DNA from: Hyphomicrobiales bacterium
Lineage (GTDB): Bacteria; Pseudomonadota; Alphaproteobacteria; Rhizobiales; Rhizobiaceae
Direction: 5' to 3'
NCBI GenBank assembly: GCA_900473045.1
Contig: UCKS01000013.1
Span: 1-64,000 of the forward strand
Length of the DNA stretch: 64,000 nucleotides
Shown here: one piece after another, positions 51,582 to 61,096 of the stretch
Layout: every line of letters begins with the position of its first letter
Position numbering within the stretch: the stretch's first letter is position 1
Notes under the pieces: model-generated
The model's database searches: none
What the model was told of the DNA's origin: nothing
What the model saw: the letters and a program-made list of their open reading frames with translations, nothing else
Position numbers and translations under genes: made by a program

Positions 51582-51776
51582 TTAAATCCGGCGTTGTTCG
51601 GCCACATCGAACTCGATACGCGACGCTTCGATGTCTTGCCATGTTTCGCGTATCCAGTCGGTGAAGCCCGCTAGCGGCCTTAACATCGACTTTCCGCGAT
51701 CAGTCAGCTCATACTCCACGTGTGGTGACAGTTCAGTGTAGTAATGCCGCGCAACTAGCCCATCCCTCTCAAGATT
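51582..51776 (-). pseudogene. C-terminal fragment of an HxlR-family regulator
   Basis: Readable residues NLERDGLVARHYYTELSPHV, then EYELTDRGKSMLRPLAGFTD and WIRETW are the wing and C-terminal helix of HxlR-type MarR-related regulators. The first ~45 residues (with the conserved Cys and the RIL..L..L helix) are missing, cut near 51776. It sits opposite an epimerase fragment, so the original divergent pair is lost. Confidence 0.7.
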
Positions 51777-51925
51777 GTGACAAGGATCGTCCATTGTCGC
51801 CAAGGCGAGCCAGCACACTGCCCGGCGCGCAAGGGGTCAAAACCGGGCCCGCGCGCCGTTTCAATCACAGGCCGCCCGTTTATCTCGCGTGGCATTATAC
51901 CCTCCTGCAAACATTTCCATTGGTC

Positions 51926-52127
51926 GGACTCGTTGGCGAGCGACTTCTGCCGCGATTGTTGGAGTCCAGCTATGCCTGCCGTGTCCTACTCCGGGCGGAC
52001 AAGGGCCTCCCCGAAGGAACACAAGCCGTGACGGGCGATATTCTCGAGCCTTCAAGCCTGATAGACGCCGTTCGCGGGTTTCCGCTCTGCGCTTTGAGGT
52101 GCCGGAAAACCTCAAACGAACCAACTA
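51926..52127 (+). pseudogene. Fragment of an NAD-dependent epimerase/dehydratase gene
   Basis: GLVGERLLPRLLESSYACRV, then LLRADKGLPEGTQAVTGDIL and EPSSLIDAVRGF correspond to the start of extended short-chain dehydrogenase epimerases, but without the N-terminal GASG part and with no start. After residue ~50 the frame drifts (CRKTSNEPTN) to a stop. Only ~60 of the usual 300 residues remain. Confidence 0.6.
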
Positions 52128-52477
52128 ATGCGCCGCGGGGTTGCAAATTTACCGAGGCGACATGTGCCGTTTATCGTCAAGTAATGCACAAAAACCGCAC
52201 CACTCGTCTTCGCGACATAATGATTGATAATGTTGCCTTATCGTTCTTTTATCCTGAATACACGGGATGACTGATATCATCGCCCGAAATCCTAAAAATA
52301 CCGTTTCCAAAGCTGCTCCGTCTCTCAGCACGGCGCTTGCCGTTTATAGGTGTGTGCCTGAGGAGAGCCCTGCACTGCGTCCGTTTTTTACTGGCCCGTC
52401 TCAAGGTTTTCTCGGCTCGTGCGAAGGTCGATACGAACTTCTCCCAGAACGTTTTCGATGCCGGGCAAACGGTCGAT
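52128..52477. other. Intergenic, no gene seen
   Basis: No supported frame or repeat. Confidence 0.4.
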
Positions 52478-53041
52478 TCATGCAAAGAGTGCAGTTGCGC
52501 CAGTGATCAGCAAGATGGCACCCACGAGGGCAATTCCGACGGTCTTTTTGCTTTTCGCAAGCGCGGCGGTGCACAGCAGCCCGTAATAGGTCAAATTCAG
52601 GCCGGCCCAAAGCGTGATGTCCGATAGGGACCACGGCGTGGTAAAGGCGGAGGTCGCCGGCGGGATCTGGGTTAGCAAATTGCTGGCCAGCACGCAGAAG
52701 GCCACCTCTCGCCGATGCCCCATGATATGATCGTCGAGCGTATCCGTCTCGGTTGCCTTCGGAAAGACCTGGGTGGCGGCGAAATAGTAGAGCAACGCGA
52801 CAAGTGCCACGGCGAAAGCGGCCAGATAGCTGATCTCAGCCAGCTCGCGATAAGCCCATGCGTTCATCCAAAACGTGATGAGATCAACGAGAAGGAGTGT
52901 GCCGAACAACGGAGCGACGAAGCCCAACTTGCGCGTTTGGCGTTCGTCATAAGCGCGCGAAAAGCCAGACGCGACTTCTGCGACGGCCAGACCTAGCAGT
53001 AGGCCGTAAAAGGCGAACATGAAACCGAAGGCTTCGCTCAC
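52478..53041 (-). CDS. Integral membrane protein of unknown function (187 aa)
   Basis: GTG start at 53041 with AAGGAG 7 nt upstream. Five or six hydrophobic helices are visible (FMFAFYGLLLGLAVAEVASG; LFGTLLLVDLITFWMNAW; AFAVALVALLYYFAATQVF; a shorter one at ITLWAGLNLTYYGLLCTAAL; VGIALVGAILLITGATALF). No transporter or enzyme signature. It lies in the same direction as the omptin gene, with a 94-bp gap. Confidence 0.72.
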   Translation of the reverse strand: MSEAFGFMFAFYGLLLGLAVAEVASGFSRAYDERQTRKLGFVAPLFGTLLLVDLITFWMNAWAYRELAEISYLAAFAVALVALLYYFAATQVFPKATETDTLDDHIMGHRREVAFCVLASNLLTQIPPATSAFTTPWSLSDITLWAGLNLTYYGLLCTAALAKSKKTVGIALVGAILLITGATALFA

Positions 53042-53135
53042 GGAATGCTCCTTGAGAGGCTGGATGATTGTTAAGTGAAGCCCTATGTCGCAAGCCGTGC
53101 TGACTTTTCACCGCCAGCATGGCTCGCGGTTGAGA

Positions 53136-54089
53136 TCAGAACCTGGCGCGAAGACCCATCTGGAGCGATATCGTCTTGAGAGATGCACCGGCGGCGTTTC
53201 TGTAAAGGGTCGCCTCTCCGGTCGCTGTATCGACAGAATTCATATCGCCTCTCTTGCGGAAAACAGTCTCAAGATTGCCAGCGAGATAGATCGACGCCGT
53301 GTCGGTAAGTTGGTAGTCGATTGCGGCATTGAGCATCAGCACAGGCGCGGCATTCATACGACCGAACACACGCGTCTCGGTAAGCCAATGGTCGTCCTGA
53401 TCGTCGATACCCAGGGTCATGCCGCCTTTGACGCCGCCGGACAAGGTCAGGCGGTCGAGGCTCGTCGAACCATCGAATCCCAGAAAGACCGTCGGAATCT
53501 TCTGTTTGTAGGAAATGCCTTTGAGGCCGTCAGGCAATTCGCCAATGTCGTTGCGCACGCCGCCATCGCTGTAGATGTACGAACCGCCGAAGGCCTGCCA
53601 GCGAACCTCGGTATATTTGAAGCCGCCACCGACACTGACATTGCTGCTCTCATCCGTGAAAATGTCCCGGCCGACTTCAAGCGCACCGTTGACGTAGTAG
53701 TCCAGGCGCGTGTCGGGATGAACGGAGCGATCGCTCCAGCCGTCTTTGCTCTGATTGACGGCGAAGCCTGGCACCCAGTCATAATCGACCATGTGGCCAT
53801 CGCCGCCAAAACCAAGATCCAGCCTACCCTTGACGTGCCAGTCTGCGCCGAGGTCAGCCCCTGCGGAGACTGTGTAGAGAACGACACCGTCGGTGTCCCA
53901 GTCAAGCTGGCTCGCTTTGTTATTGCCCAGGTAGACATATTCATGTGCTTCGATGTTCATGAGACCAACGCCGCCAGACAGCCAGAAGCCGTCGGGGGTG
54001 CCCGCTAACAGATTATCTGCGCGCGCAGCCGACGCTCCAAGTATCAAGACCATCAGCGTGCACCGAAGTATCTGAAGCGTCATATGCAT
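53136..54089 (-). CDS. Omptin-family outer-membrane protease (OmpT/Pla-like)
   Basis: Start ATG at 54089 (GGAG 5 nt upstream) or 54083; signal peptide (LRCTLMVLILGASAARA). The chain follows OmpT/Pla: HMVDYDW (catalytic Asp pair), WSDRSVHPDTRLDY, FGGSYIYSDGGVRNDIGELP, ISYKQKIPTVFLG and DDQDDHWLTET with the Asp-His pair. The C-terminal LQMGLRARF is a Bam-recognised strand. Catalytic Asp, Asp, Asp and His are all present by motif. It would cleave peptides, often between basic residues, at the cell surface, using bound LPS. Omptins are best known from enterobacteria. Confidence 0.88.
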   Translation of the reverse strand: MHMTLQILRCTLMVLILGASAARADNLLAGTPDGFWLSGGVGLMNIEAHEYVYLGNNKASQLDWDTDGVVLYTVSAGADLGADWHVKGRLDLGFGGDGHMVDYDWVPGFAVNQSKDGWSDRSVHPDTRLDYYVNGALEVGRDIFTDESSNVSVGGGFKYTEVRWQAFGGSYIYSDGGVRNDIGELPDGLKGISYKQKIPTVFLGFDGSTSLDRLTLSGGVKGGMTLGIDDQDDHWLTETRVFGRMNAAPVLMLNAAIDYQLTDTASIYLAGNLETVFRKRGDMNSVDTATGEATLYRNAAGASLKTISLQMGLRARF

Positions 54090-54513
54090 GGATCTCCAAC
54101 AAGAACTGGGCTCGTTTCTTGCTCTATTGGAGTTCTCCTGCAATGGCGGGATATCTCTCAACTTAAAATCGCGAAGGTGTGTTGCAAATTTGCACTGAGG
54201 CGAGATTGGCCGTTTTTCTCTGTGATGCCATCAGAGGCGCACTGGCGCGTGCATTTGCCTCCGTTTCTGCTTTTGCTTTCTTCTTCGGAGCGCCCCACCG
54301 ACAGCACAATATCGGTTGCGCATCGATTACCTCACCAACCATGTAAAAAACGTGGCCCCCGATCGGCGAATTCGCCTTTTGTGGGTTCCGGTGCTCTGTG
54401 TTGCAGAACGCCGCAGCGGGCTCCCTGCCGTTCGACCAGGACGAGTGCCCAGCGAGCCCGCCTAAAGTTTCACACCACGCGACACGCTGGAAACCGGCAT
54501 GACGCCAGCCCGC
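54090..54513. other. Intergenic between omptin and ftsK-like genes
   Basis: About 420 bp with no supported gene; + strand frames here are short and unlike known proteins. Confidence 0.4.
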
Positions 54514-57027
54514 CTATTCTTCATCGCCGGTCGGTATTTCCGCGACTTCGCGTCCTGCGGACAGGATCGATCGCTTGCCGACGTGGTTTGCCGATCCGAC
54601 CAGCCCTTCCCGCTCCATCCGTTCGACCAGCGAAGCGGCTCTGTTGTAGCCGATCTGCAGGCGGCGCTGGATGTATGACGTCGAGCACTTCTTGTCGCGC
54701 AGCACGATCTTGACCGCTTTGTCGTAGAGGTCGTTGCCGTCTTCTTCCGCCATTGCCCCCTTGTCGAAGACCGCAGCATCTTCTTCCGCCGGACCGTCGA
54801 TTTCCTCGGCATCCTCTGTCACCGTACCCAGATATTCCGGGCGCCCCTGCGTCTTCAGGTGCGCGACGACCTTTTCGACTTCCTCGTCGGAGACGAAGGG
54901 GCCATGCACACGGGCGATGCGGCCGCCACCGACCATATGCAGCATATCCCCCTGCCCCAGCAGATGCTCGGCACCCTGTTCGCCCAGGATCGTACGGCTA
55001 TCGATTTTCGAGGTCACCTGGAAGGAAATCCGGGTCGGGAAATTGGCCTTGATCGTGCCGGTGATGACATCGACCGACGGGCGCTGTGTCGCCATGATCA
55101 GGTGGATACCGGCAGCGCGCGCCATCTGGGCCAGACGCTGGATCGCGCCTTCGATCTCCTTGCCGGCGACCATCATCAAGTCAGCCATCTCGTCGACGAT
55201 AACGACGATGTAAGGCATCGGTGCGAGATCCATTTCCTCCTGTTCGAAAATCGGCTCGCCGGTCGAGCGATCAAAGCCCGTCTGGACGCTGCACAGGATC
55301 GTCTCGCCCTTTGAGCGCGCCATTGCGGCGCGTGCATTGTAGCCATCAATGTTGCGCACACCGAGCCGCGACATCTTGCGATAGCGGTCTTCCATCTCCC
55401 GCACGGCCCATTTCAAGGCCATGACCGCCTTTTTCGGGTCGGTGACGACAGGCGTCAGCAGATGCGGAATGCCGTCATAGACCGACAGCTCCAGCATCTT
55501 TGGATCCACCATGATCAACCGGCATTCCTCCGGCTTCAGCCGGTAGAGCAAGGACAGGATCATCGTGTTGATGGCGACGGATTTGCCGGATCCTGTTGTG
55601 CCGGCGACCAGAAGATGCGGCATTTTCGCAAGTTCGGCGATGACCGGTTCGCCGCCAATGGTCTTGCCAAGGCAAAGCGCCAGCTTGAACCGCGTCTCCT
55701 GGTAGTTGTCCGACTCGATCAGCTCGCGGAAATAGACCGTTTCCCGCACCGGGTTCGGCAACTCGATACCGATGACATTGCGGCCGGGCACAACGGCAAC
55801 ACGTGCCGAAAGCGCCGACATCGACCGGGCGATATCATCAGAAAGACCGATGACACGCGAGGATTTTACGCCGGGCGCCGGTTCGAATTCATAGAGCGTA
55901 ACGACGGGACCGGGGCGGACGTCGATGATCTCGCCGCGAACGCCAAAATCTTCGAGCACGCTTTCGAGCAGGCCAGCGCTCTGCTCCAGCGCTTCCTGGG
56001 TGATTACAGCGGTTTCCTGGACGGACGGCTCCTGCAGGAGGTCTATCGGGGGGAAGACATATTCGGCTGCACCAGGCTCTGTCGTCATTTCCGGGATAGC
56101 CATGAACGTATCCGGACGGACGGCCCGGATCGGTCTGGAAACCGCCACCGGCGGCTTAATGGTACGCACGGGTTCAATGGGGCTTGCAACCTCGGCAACA
56201 ACCGGCCGGATTTCTTCTTCGACGGCCGGTAAAGGCGTGTTGATGATCGCGGTCGGGCTGGCGACGGGCACGGAAAAATGACGATCGGCCGCCTTAACAC
56301 CGATTTCGCGATAGAGTGCCGTGACCGAACCGGCGGGAGAGACAACCTCTGGGGGCTGCCAATGCATGACTGGCGCCAGAGCATTGATATCAGCCTCCAT
56401 GTCCAGGGTGTCCCAGAACACTTCGTCGGACACGTGCAGGAAGGGACCGCCCCGTTTGACCGCCGTTTCCGGCAGGCCTGCAGCCACCGGCTCCTCTCCA
56501 GCCGGAAAACACGCCAGGTCGATATCGGCAAGACCTGCATATTCAATCGCAGGGGCTTCATTCAGCGTTGTTTCGAGTTCCTGCCTCAGGCGCAGCGAAA
56601 GCAGCTGAATGCCGGAAACCGCCGGCGTTTCGTCAAGAACGGGCTCGAGAACCGGCAAATAGTCTTCGACTGCGTCGACGGTTTCCGCGACTTCCACAAC
56701 CGGTTGCGCGGCCGGCCCTGTCTCCTCCGCGTCCTTCCTGGCGTCGCTGGCCGGCCGCTTCGAATAAACGCTTTCCGGCGTTCGAGTGAAGCGCACATTC
56801 GGGCCAAGCACAAAAGCGCTCTGCCACACCGGGGCCTCCCCTCGCCCCTCGATTTCAGCCATCGCGTCGGTGTCCGCTTCAAGGAGGCCTTCGTCGCTTT
56901 TCACATCCGCAGGAGCGCCGTAGATACGGCGTTGCGGCTCTGCTTTACCCGGGTGATTGTCCGGGTCTGCGGGTTGATCCCCAGTGTTATCGAAGCCGTT
57001 CGAATAGTTGGTTCGGGAAAGACGCAT
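54514..57027 (-). CDS. FtsK/SpoIIIE-type DNA translocase, soluble form
   Basis: About 837 residues. The first ~380 are low-complexity, Ala/Glu/Pro-rich and carry no membrane helix, unlike cell-division FtsK with its four N-terminal helices. The motor shows [20 protein letters not shown] (Walker A, near residue 480) and [20 protein letters not shown] (Walker B, near 617), with [20 protein letters not shown]. The last ~65 residues form a gamma winged helix ([34 protein letters not shown]) that reads oriented DNA motifs. The ATG at 57027 is preferred; a TTG at 57045 adds six residues. Next to repABC, it probably helps resolve or move this replicon before division. Confidence 0.88.
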   Translation of the reverse strand: MRLSRTNYSNGFDNTGDQPADPDNHPGKAEPQRRIYGAPADVKSDEGLLEADTDAMAEIEGRGEAPVWQSAFVLGPNVRFTRTPESVYSKRPASDARKDAEETGPAAQPVVEVAETVDAVEDYLPVLEPVLDETPAVSGIQLLSLRLRQELETTLNEAPAIEYAGLADIDLACFPAGEEPVAAGLPETAVKRGGPFLHVSDEVFWDTLDMEADINALAPVMHWQPPEVVSPAGSVTALYREIGVKAADRHFSVPVASPTAIINTPLPAVEEEIRPVVAEVASPIEPVRTIKPPVAVSRPIRAVRPDTFMAIPEMTTEPGAAEYVFPPIDLLQEPSVQETAVITQEALEQSAGLLESVLEDFGVRGEIIDVRPGPVVTLYEFEPAPGVKSSRVIGLSDDIARSMSALSARVAVVPGRNVIGIELPNPVRETVYFRELIESDNYQETRFKLALCLGKTIGGEPVIAELAKMPHLLVAGTTGSGKSVAINTMILSLLYRLKPEECRLIMVDPKMLELSVYDGIPHLLTPVVTDPKKAVMALKWAVREMEDRYRKMSRLGVRNIDGYNARAAMARSKGETILCSVQTGFDRSTGEPIFEQEEMDLAPMPYIVVIVDEMADLMMVAGKEIEGAIQRLAQMARAAGIHLIMATQRPSVDVITGTIKANFPTRISFQVTSKIDSRTILGEQGAEHLLGQGDMLHMVGGGRIARVHGPFVSDEEVEKVVAHLKTQGRPEYLGTVTEDAEEIDGPAEEDAAVFDKGAMAEEDGNDLYDKAVKIVLRDKKCSTSYIQRRLQIGYNRAASLVERMEREGLVGSANHVGKRSILSAGREVAEIPTGDEE

Positions 57028-57104
57028 AGGGACCTGCTCACTCAAAATTCACGCGTAATGGGCACACCCCATTTCAATAGAAAATAAAGGTTAATCAGCC
57101 CTTT

Positions 57105-58412
57105 CTAGCCGGCCCTTCTCAGAGAATTTCCATTCGCCCGCGCCAGCGACATAATCATCGGGCCGATGGCAAATTCACCCTTTTCCGCCCGCCGGGTCAG
57201 GTCTCGCAGGTATCCGCCGGCAGAATTGATATGCCCTGCCCGTTCCAGAATGCAGGCAATTACCGTCGCTGCATTTTCCGGCCCGAGGATTTCACACGCC
57301 TGCTGATAGGCATCCGGGCTCACCCCAAGCATCGAGCGCACGACGACAGCGGCGGCCATCAGGTCTCGCCAATTTGAAATCGCGCCTCCAGAGCCGTAGG
57401 GGATGATTTCCGGGCAAGCCTGGAGCACCAGAGCCAGCGGGAATGCTTTCACCTTGCCAGTTGCCGACGGAGACTTGTGTCCGCCCTCGCCTGTCGCCGC
57501 CGCGCTGTTTGGCCCGCCGTTTTGATCACGCCTTTGCTGCGTCATCGCCGTTTTTGGGGTCATTTGTCCGGCTTCTGAATTTTCACCCTGCTTTTCTTCG
57601 TTAGCAGGTTCAAGTTCAGAAATAGATTCGGGTTTTGAATTCTGTATGTGCCAATCATTTTGGAAGGGATTGCCGCTTATATCTTTGGTTTTAAGCTGCA
57701 TTTCCAATTGGTTGACGATCTCTTCGCGTAGGGCTTCCATTTCACTCAGCGCCGTCGTGACGTCCAGTGCTGTCGGTGTGCGGGGAATTGCCGTTACCAG
57801 AGCACGGAAATGGGTCGTGACCATCTCCCAGTTACCGCTGGCGCCTTCCTCCAGCGCAGCCTCGATCAATTTGGCGACGTCGCGGCGGCACAATGTCAGC
57901 CGTTCGCGCAACCGTCGCAGTTGCAGCCGCTCGGCGACCACCTGTGCCGCGAGTTCCTCCAGTTCGTCGGCACGGGCAAGCAACGGCGCAAGAGAGAATC
58001 CGAAAGCATCGTCGATAGCGCCCGTACTGCCCCGGCGCACGTAACGCTTGCCATTTGGACTGTCTTTCCGGACAATCAGTCCGGCCTGAACCAAAATAGC
58101 CAGGTGACGCCTGATGGTCTGCTCGGTCATGCCGTGCGATCGCAACGAGAGCTGCGCATTGGATGGGAATACGACAAGACCATTGGTCTTGGAGAGTTCG
58201 TCTTTCGGGTAGAAGCTGAGCAATGCGCTCATCACCGCCAATGCACGATCGGTCACGCCGATCAGCGGCCTCGCTTCGCACAGCGCCCGATAGAGTTTCC
58301 ACTTGTCGATGCTTTTACCGTCTTCGATATCCCGGGACACAAGTTGGCTTGCCAACATGCCAAGCGTCATTGGCCGCCGCCCAAAGGGCGTCGTCACACT
58401 TCCAGTTTCCAT
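57105..58412 (-). CDS. repC: Replication initiator RepC
   Basis: 435 residues; the start at ATG 58412 gives METGSVTTPFGRRPMTL, the usual RepC N-terminus; an in-frame upstream ATG at 58436 gives a non-typical leader. Conserved segments are WKLYRALCEARPLIGVTDRA, VVFPSNAQLSLRSHGMTEQT and GLIVRKDSPNGKRYVRRG; the C-terminal domain has CPEIIPYGSG. RepC binds the origin, which in repABC plasmids lies within repC itself. The ctRNA and its intergenic leader lie upstream and limit repC expression. Confidence 0.94.
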   Translation of the reverse strand: METGSVTTPFGRRPMTLGMLASQLVSRDIEDGKSIDKWKLYRALCEARPLIGVTDRALAVMSALLSFYPKDELSKTNGLVVFPSNAQLSLRSHGMTEQTIRRHLAILVQAGLIVRKDSPNGKRYVRRGSTGAIDDAFGFSLAPLLARADELEELAAQVVAERLQLRRLRERLTLCRRDVAKLIEAALEEGASGNWEMVTTHFRALVTAIPRTPTALDVTTALSEMEALREEIVNQLEMQLKTKDISGNPFQNDWHIQNSKPESISELEPANEEKQGENSEAGQMTPKTAMTQQRRDQNGGPNSAAATGEGGHKSPSATGKVKAFPLALVLQACPEIIPYGSGGAISNWRDLMAAAVVVRSMLGVSPDAYQQACEILGPENAATVIACILERAGHINSAGGYLRDLTRRAEKGEFAIGPMIMSLARANGNSLRRAG

Positions 58413-58480
58413 CGCCTCTGCCTTTCGCAAAGACAAAGCTATCCGGCACGTCGAAATGACGTCTATCTCGATGAAGAGAC

Positions 58481-58509
58481 TTGACTACGATTCCAGGAAG
58501 TGTGATTCT
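58481..58509 (+). promoter_or_regulatory. Promoter of the counter-transcribed RNA
   Basis: TTGACT (58481-58486) and GATTCT (58504-58509), 17 bp apart, on the strand opposite to rep transcription. Confidence 0.65.
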
Positions 58510-58515
58510 CTCAGT

Positions 58516-58564
58516 CGCCAAACAGTCGAGAAGGGCTTCCGGAATAGATTTCGGGGGCCTTTTT
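58516..58564 (+). ncRNA. RepABC counter-transcribed RNA (incA-type)
   Basis: About 50 nt, antisense to the repB-repC intergenic leader, with its own promoter (58481-58509). A terminator hairpin GGCTTCCG / CGGGGGCC (58534-58559) is followed by TTTTT. This is the usual place and size of the small RNA that lowers RepC synthesis and sets copy number and incompatibility in repABC plasmids. The 5' end is predicted from the promoter. Confidence 0.75.
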
Positions 58565-58644
58565 CTTTGCCTAATTTTCCGTCGTGACTATCCTTCGATA
58601 GCGGTTGATCTAAAGGCCCCTGCCATGTGGGGACCCGGCATAAA

Positions 58645-59649
58645 CTATTGTCGGCCGCCCTGTTTCAGGCTCGCCGTAAATTCCGCGTAAAGTTCATCCA
58701 GTCGATCGGCGAGATATCCGCCGAACTCGGGAACCTGGCGTTCATCAAAAACGATGCGCGTCTGGACATCGTTGCGCTCGATGCGCGCCGCCTTCCGTCC
58801 CTGTGGGCTTTTCCATTCTTGAGCCTTCGGCTTCCGTTTTGCCGGTTCGGCTCCAAGCATTTCAAAGACGCGGGCGAAGCGTGCGTCGCTGTCACCGGCC
58901 AGAAAATCCGGTCCGGTGATCAGCGCTTCAAGCATATGCTGCTTGCGCTCCGCCCGATCCACCAGTGCCGCCCACCTCGCCCGCCCGGCCTTTGGAGCCG
59001 GCCCGATCGCCTGCACAAGGTATTCGGGAATACTTCTGGCGATGCTGATGTAGCGGCTGAGATCGGCTTTGTCGGTCGAAAGCGCCGCCATGATCGTCGT
59101 GCGGTCGTATCCGCCATCTTCCAGACGGCGGGCAAATTGGGCCTTCTCGATATAGGAGAGGTCCTGCCGGTCGAGGTTCTCTTTCCCCTGCGCGATGACA
59201 AGCTCGTTATCCGTCAGGGTCTGGACGATTGCCCGCACGGTCCGTCCAAGCAGCGCCGCCGCACGAAGCCGCCTGCGGCCATAGGCGACCTGGAAACGGC
59301 CGGACGATGCCGGTTGCGGCCGTACCAGGATGGGAACCTGCTGGCCGTTTTCGCGCATGCTGTCGACCAGCGACTCAAAACCCGGATCAATCGCAATGGA
59401 AATGCGGTCGCTGACCGAAGAGTGGTCAATCAGCGCTGGGTCAAGATCAACCACCGACGAACCTGAAGCGAGTTGCTCCTGCAGTCTTGCAGCGCTTCGG
59501 GCGCCTTCGGTCATTTCCTGCAGCGATGCGCCCATCGCCGAGATCGCACCGGTGCGGACACGATCGGTGTTCTTTTCGACGCTAGCGACCGGCGCCGCTC
59601 CTTCCGGCTTTCGCATGAACAACGTGTTGACGGTATCTTTTCGGCTCAC
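58645..59649 (-). CDS. repB: Plasmid partitioning protein RepB
   Basis: ParB-type partition protein, 334 residues from a GTG at 59649 (GAAGGTGG upstream), which gives the usual SRKDTVNTLF N-terminus; a far upstream in-frame start would run through the parS-like sites. The ParB N-terminal domain has ISIAIDPGFESLVDSMRENG, QQVPILVRPQPASSGRFQVA, YGRRRLRAAALLGR and VIAQGKENLDRQDLSYIEKA. A helix-turn-helix follows (FARRLEDGGYDRTTIMAALS, TDKADLSRYI). It binds the nearby palindromes and works with RepA. Confidence 0.94.
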   Translation of the reverse strand: MSRKDTVNTLFMRKPEGAAPVASVEKNTDRVRTGAISAMGASLQEMTEGARSAARLQEQLASGSSVVDLDPALIDHSSVSDRISIAIDPGFESLVDSMRENGQQVPILVRPQPASSGRFQVAYGRRRLRAAALLGRTVRAIVQTLTDNELVIAQGKENLDRQDLSYIEKAQFARRLEDGGYDRTTIMAALSTDKADLSRYISIARSIPEYLVQAIGPAPKAGRARWAALVDRAERKQHMLEALITGPDFLAGDSDARFARVFEMLGAEPAKRKPKAQEWKSPQGRKAARIERNDVQTRIVFDERQVPEFGGYLADRLDELYAEFTASLKQGGRQ

Positions 59650-59683
59650 AGCGGGCCACCTTCGTTCAATCGTAAAGCATGCG

Positions 59684-59701
59684 CGTTGGGAGTTCCCAAC
59701 G
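59684..59701. repeat. parS-like palindrome 1
   Basis: CGTTGGGAGTTCCCAACG: 8-bp arms around a 2-bp spacer in the repA-repB gap, just upstream of the repB start. It matches the GTT-N10-AAC outline of rhizobial parS sites but lacks the usual central GC. Confidence 0.65.
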
Positions 59702-59772
59702 ATGATGTTCTGACGGGAAAACCCACACCTTCTATCGCTCCAAAAGACACCTCGGTGTGCCGGAAACCGGTC

Positions 59773-59788
59773 GTTGGGATCTCCCAAC
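59773..59788. repeat. parS-like palindrome 2
   Basis: GTTGGGATCTCCCAAC: 7-bp arms, 28 bp before the repA stop codon side of the gap. With palindrome 1 it forms a pair about 89 bp apart. Confidence 0.65.
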
Positions 59789-59815
59789 ACATTGACTGCG
59801 GCGCGTGAAGCAAGC

Positions 59816-61042
59816 TCATCTTGGTGTCCGCCCCCATGCCTGGCGGACGAGCGATTCGATTTCGCCGTTGACGGAATCGAGCGCCTCCATCGCCCGGTCG
59901 TAGGTCGATCGCGTCAGGTTTTCGCGGCCAATCTCGTACAGCGTCTGCTTCGTCAATCCGGCGTCGGAGACAGCTGCCGACTTCACCATCGGATTGGTCA
60001 TGACGTGGTCATCGAACAGATTACGCAGGAGGGCGGCGACTTTCGTCTGCGGCGCGTCCTGCGGTTCGTAGCGCGTGAGCAGATAACGAATGAAATCGTA
60101 CTTCAGCTCGCCGCCGGCCTCGCGAACGACCGCGAGAAGATCATGCGTCATCAGAAGAAACTGGCTCATCGACGCAACGTCGAGCATCTGGGGGTGAATG
60201 GTCACAACCATGGACGTCGCGGCACAAAGCCCGCTGAGTGTGAGGTAACCCAGTTGCGGCGGGCAATCGATCACGACAACATCGTAATTATCGGCGACCT
60301 CATCGAGGGCGCGGGCAACGCGCGTGAAGAAAATCCCATCGGCATCCCGTGCACCCGTCGTCAGGGCACGGGGCGTTGTATGCTCGAACTCCATCAGTTC
60401 AAGATTACCCGGAACAAGATCGAGCCCATCAAAATAGGTGTTCCGAATGACGTCGGCCAAGGGCCGCTTCTCCTCGTCGTAACGGATCGCCGCGTAGAGC
60501 GTCTCGTTCGACTTCACGTCCGTTTCCGGCAACACACCGAGCAACGCCGAAAGGCTGGCCTGCGGATCCAGATCCACAGCCAGAACGCGGTAGCCCTGAA
60601 GTGCGAGATACTGGGCGAGATGAACCGAGGTGGTGGTCTTTCCGGAACCGCCCTTGAAATTGGTGACGGCGATCACCTGCAGATGATCCTCGGGACCACG
60701 GCGCGGCACAAAATTATAGGCCTCGCGGCCACGCGCCGTTTGCGACATTTTTTCACGCAATTCGTTGATCTGCCGCAAGGTATAGAGACGGCGGCCGTTG
60801 CTCGTCAGATCCGGTTGTGGTCCTTCTCCAGCGAGCGTCATCTTGCGCAAGGTCGAATCCGAAACGCCCATCAACTTTGCTGCCTCGCCAGAGGTGAACC
60901 GGCGCAAGGTCTTGTTTGCCGTTGGCGGGAAGAGCGCTTCGCTGATGGCCTGGAGCTGCGAGCTGATGATTGCCGCATGATCTCCGATCGTCTCATCGAC
61001 GGTCTTTCGCTCAATCTTGGTCGCTCGAATGGCATTGCTCAC
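59816..61042 (-). CDS. repA: Plasmid partitioning ATPase RepA
   Basis: ParA-type ATPase, 408 residues from a GTG at 61042. N-terminal DNA-binding part (FTSGEAAKLMGVSDSTLRKM), Walker A NFKGGSGKTTTSVHLAQYLA near residue 130, VDLDPQASLSALLG, and VVVIDCPPQLGYLTLSGLCA (Walker B). It drives segregation with RepB and represses the repABC promoter. An inverted repeat at 61056-61096 just upstream is a likely operator. First gene of repA-repB-repC. Confidence 0.95.
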   Translation of the reverse strand: MSNAIRATKIERKTVDETIGDHAAIISSQLQAISEALFPPTANKTLRRFTSGEAAKLMGVSDSTLRKMTLAGEGPQPDLTSNGRRLYTLRQINELREKMSQTARGREAYNFVPRRGPEDHLQVIAVTNFKGGSGKTTTSVHLAQYLALQGYRVLAVDLDPQASLSALLGVLPETDVKSNETLYAAIRYDEEKRPLADVIRNTYFDGLDLVPGNLELMEFEHTTPRALTTGARDADGIFFTRVARALDEVADNYDVVVIDCPPQLGYLTLSGLCAATSMVVTIHPQMLDVASMSQFLLMTHDLLAVVREAGGELKYDFIRYLLTRYEPQDAPQTKVAALLRNLFDDHVMTNPMVKSAAVSDAGLTKQTLYEIGRENLTRSTYDRAMEALDSVNGEIESLVRQAWGRTPR

Positions 61043-61055
61043 GTTGAAAAACTTT

Positions 61056-61096
61056 CGTCACGGTAAAATGGCCCGATGGGAGATATAACCGTGACG
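61056..61096. promoter_or_regulatory. Inverted repeat at the repABC promoter
   Basis: CGTCACGGT (61056-61064) and ACCGTGACG (61088-61096), perfect 9-bp arms 23 bp apart, starting 14 bp before the repA start codon. A plausible RepA/RepB autoregulatory operator. Confidence 0.6.
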
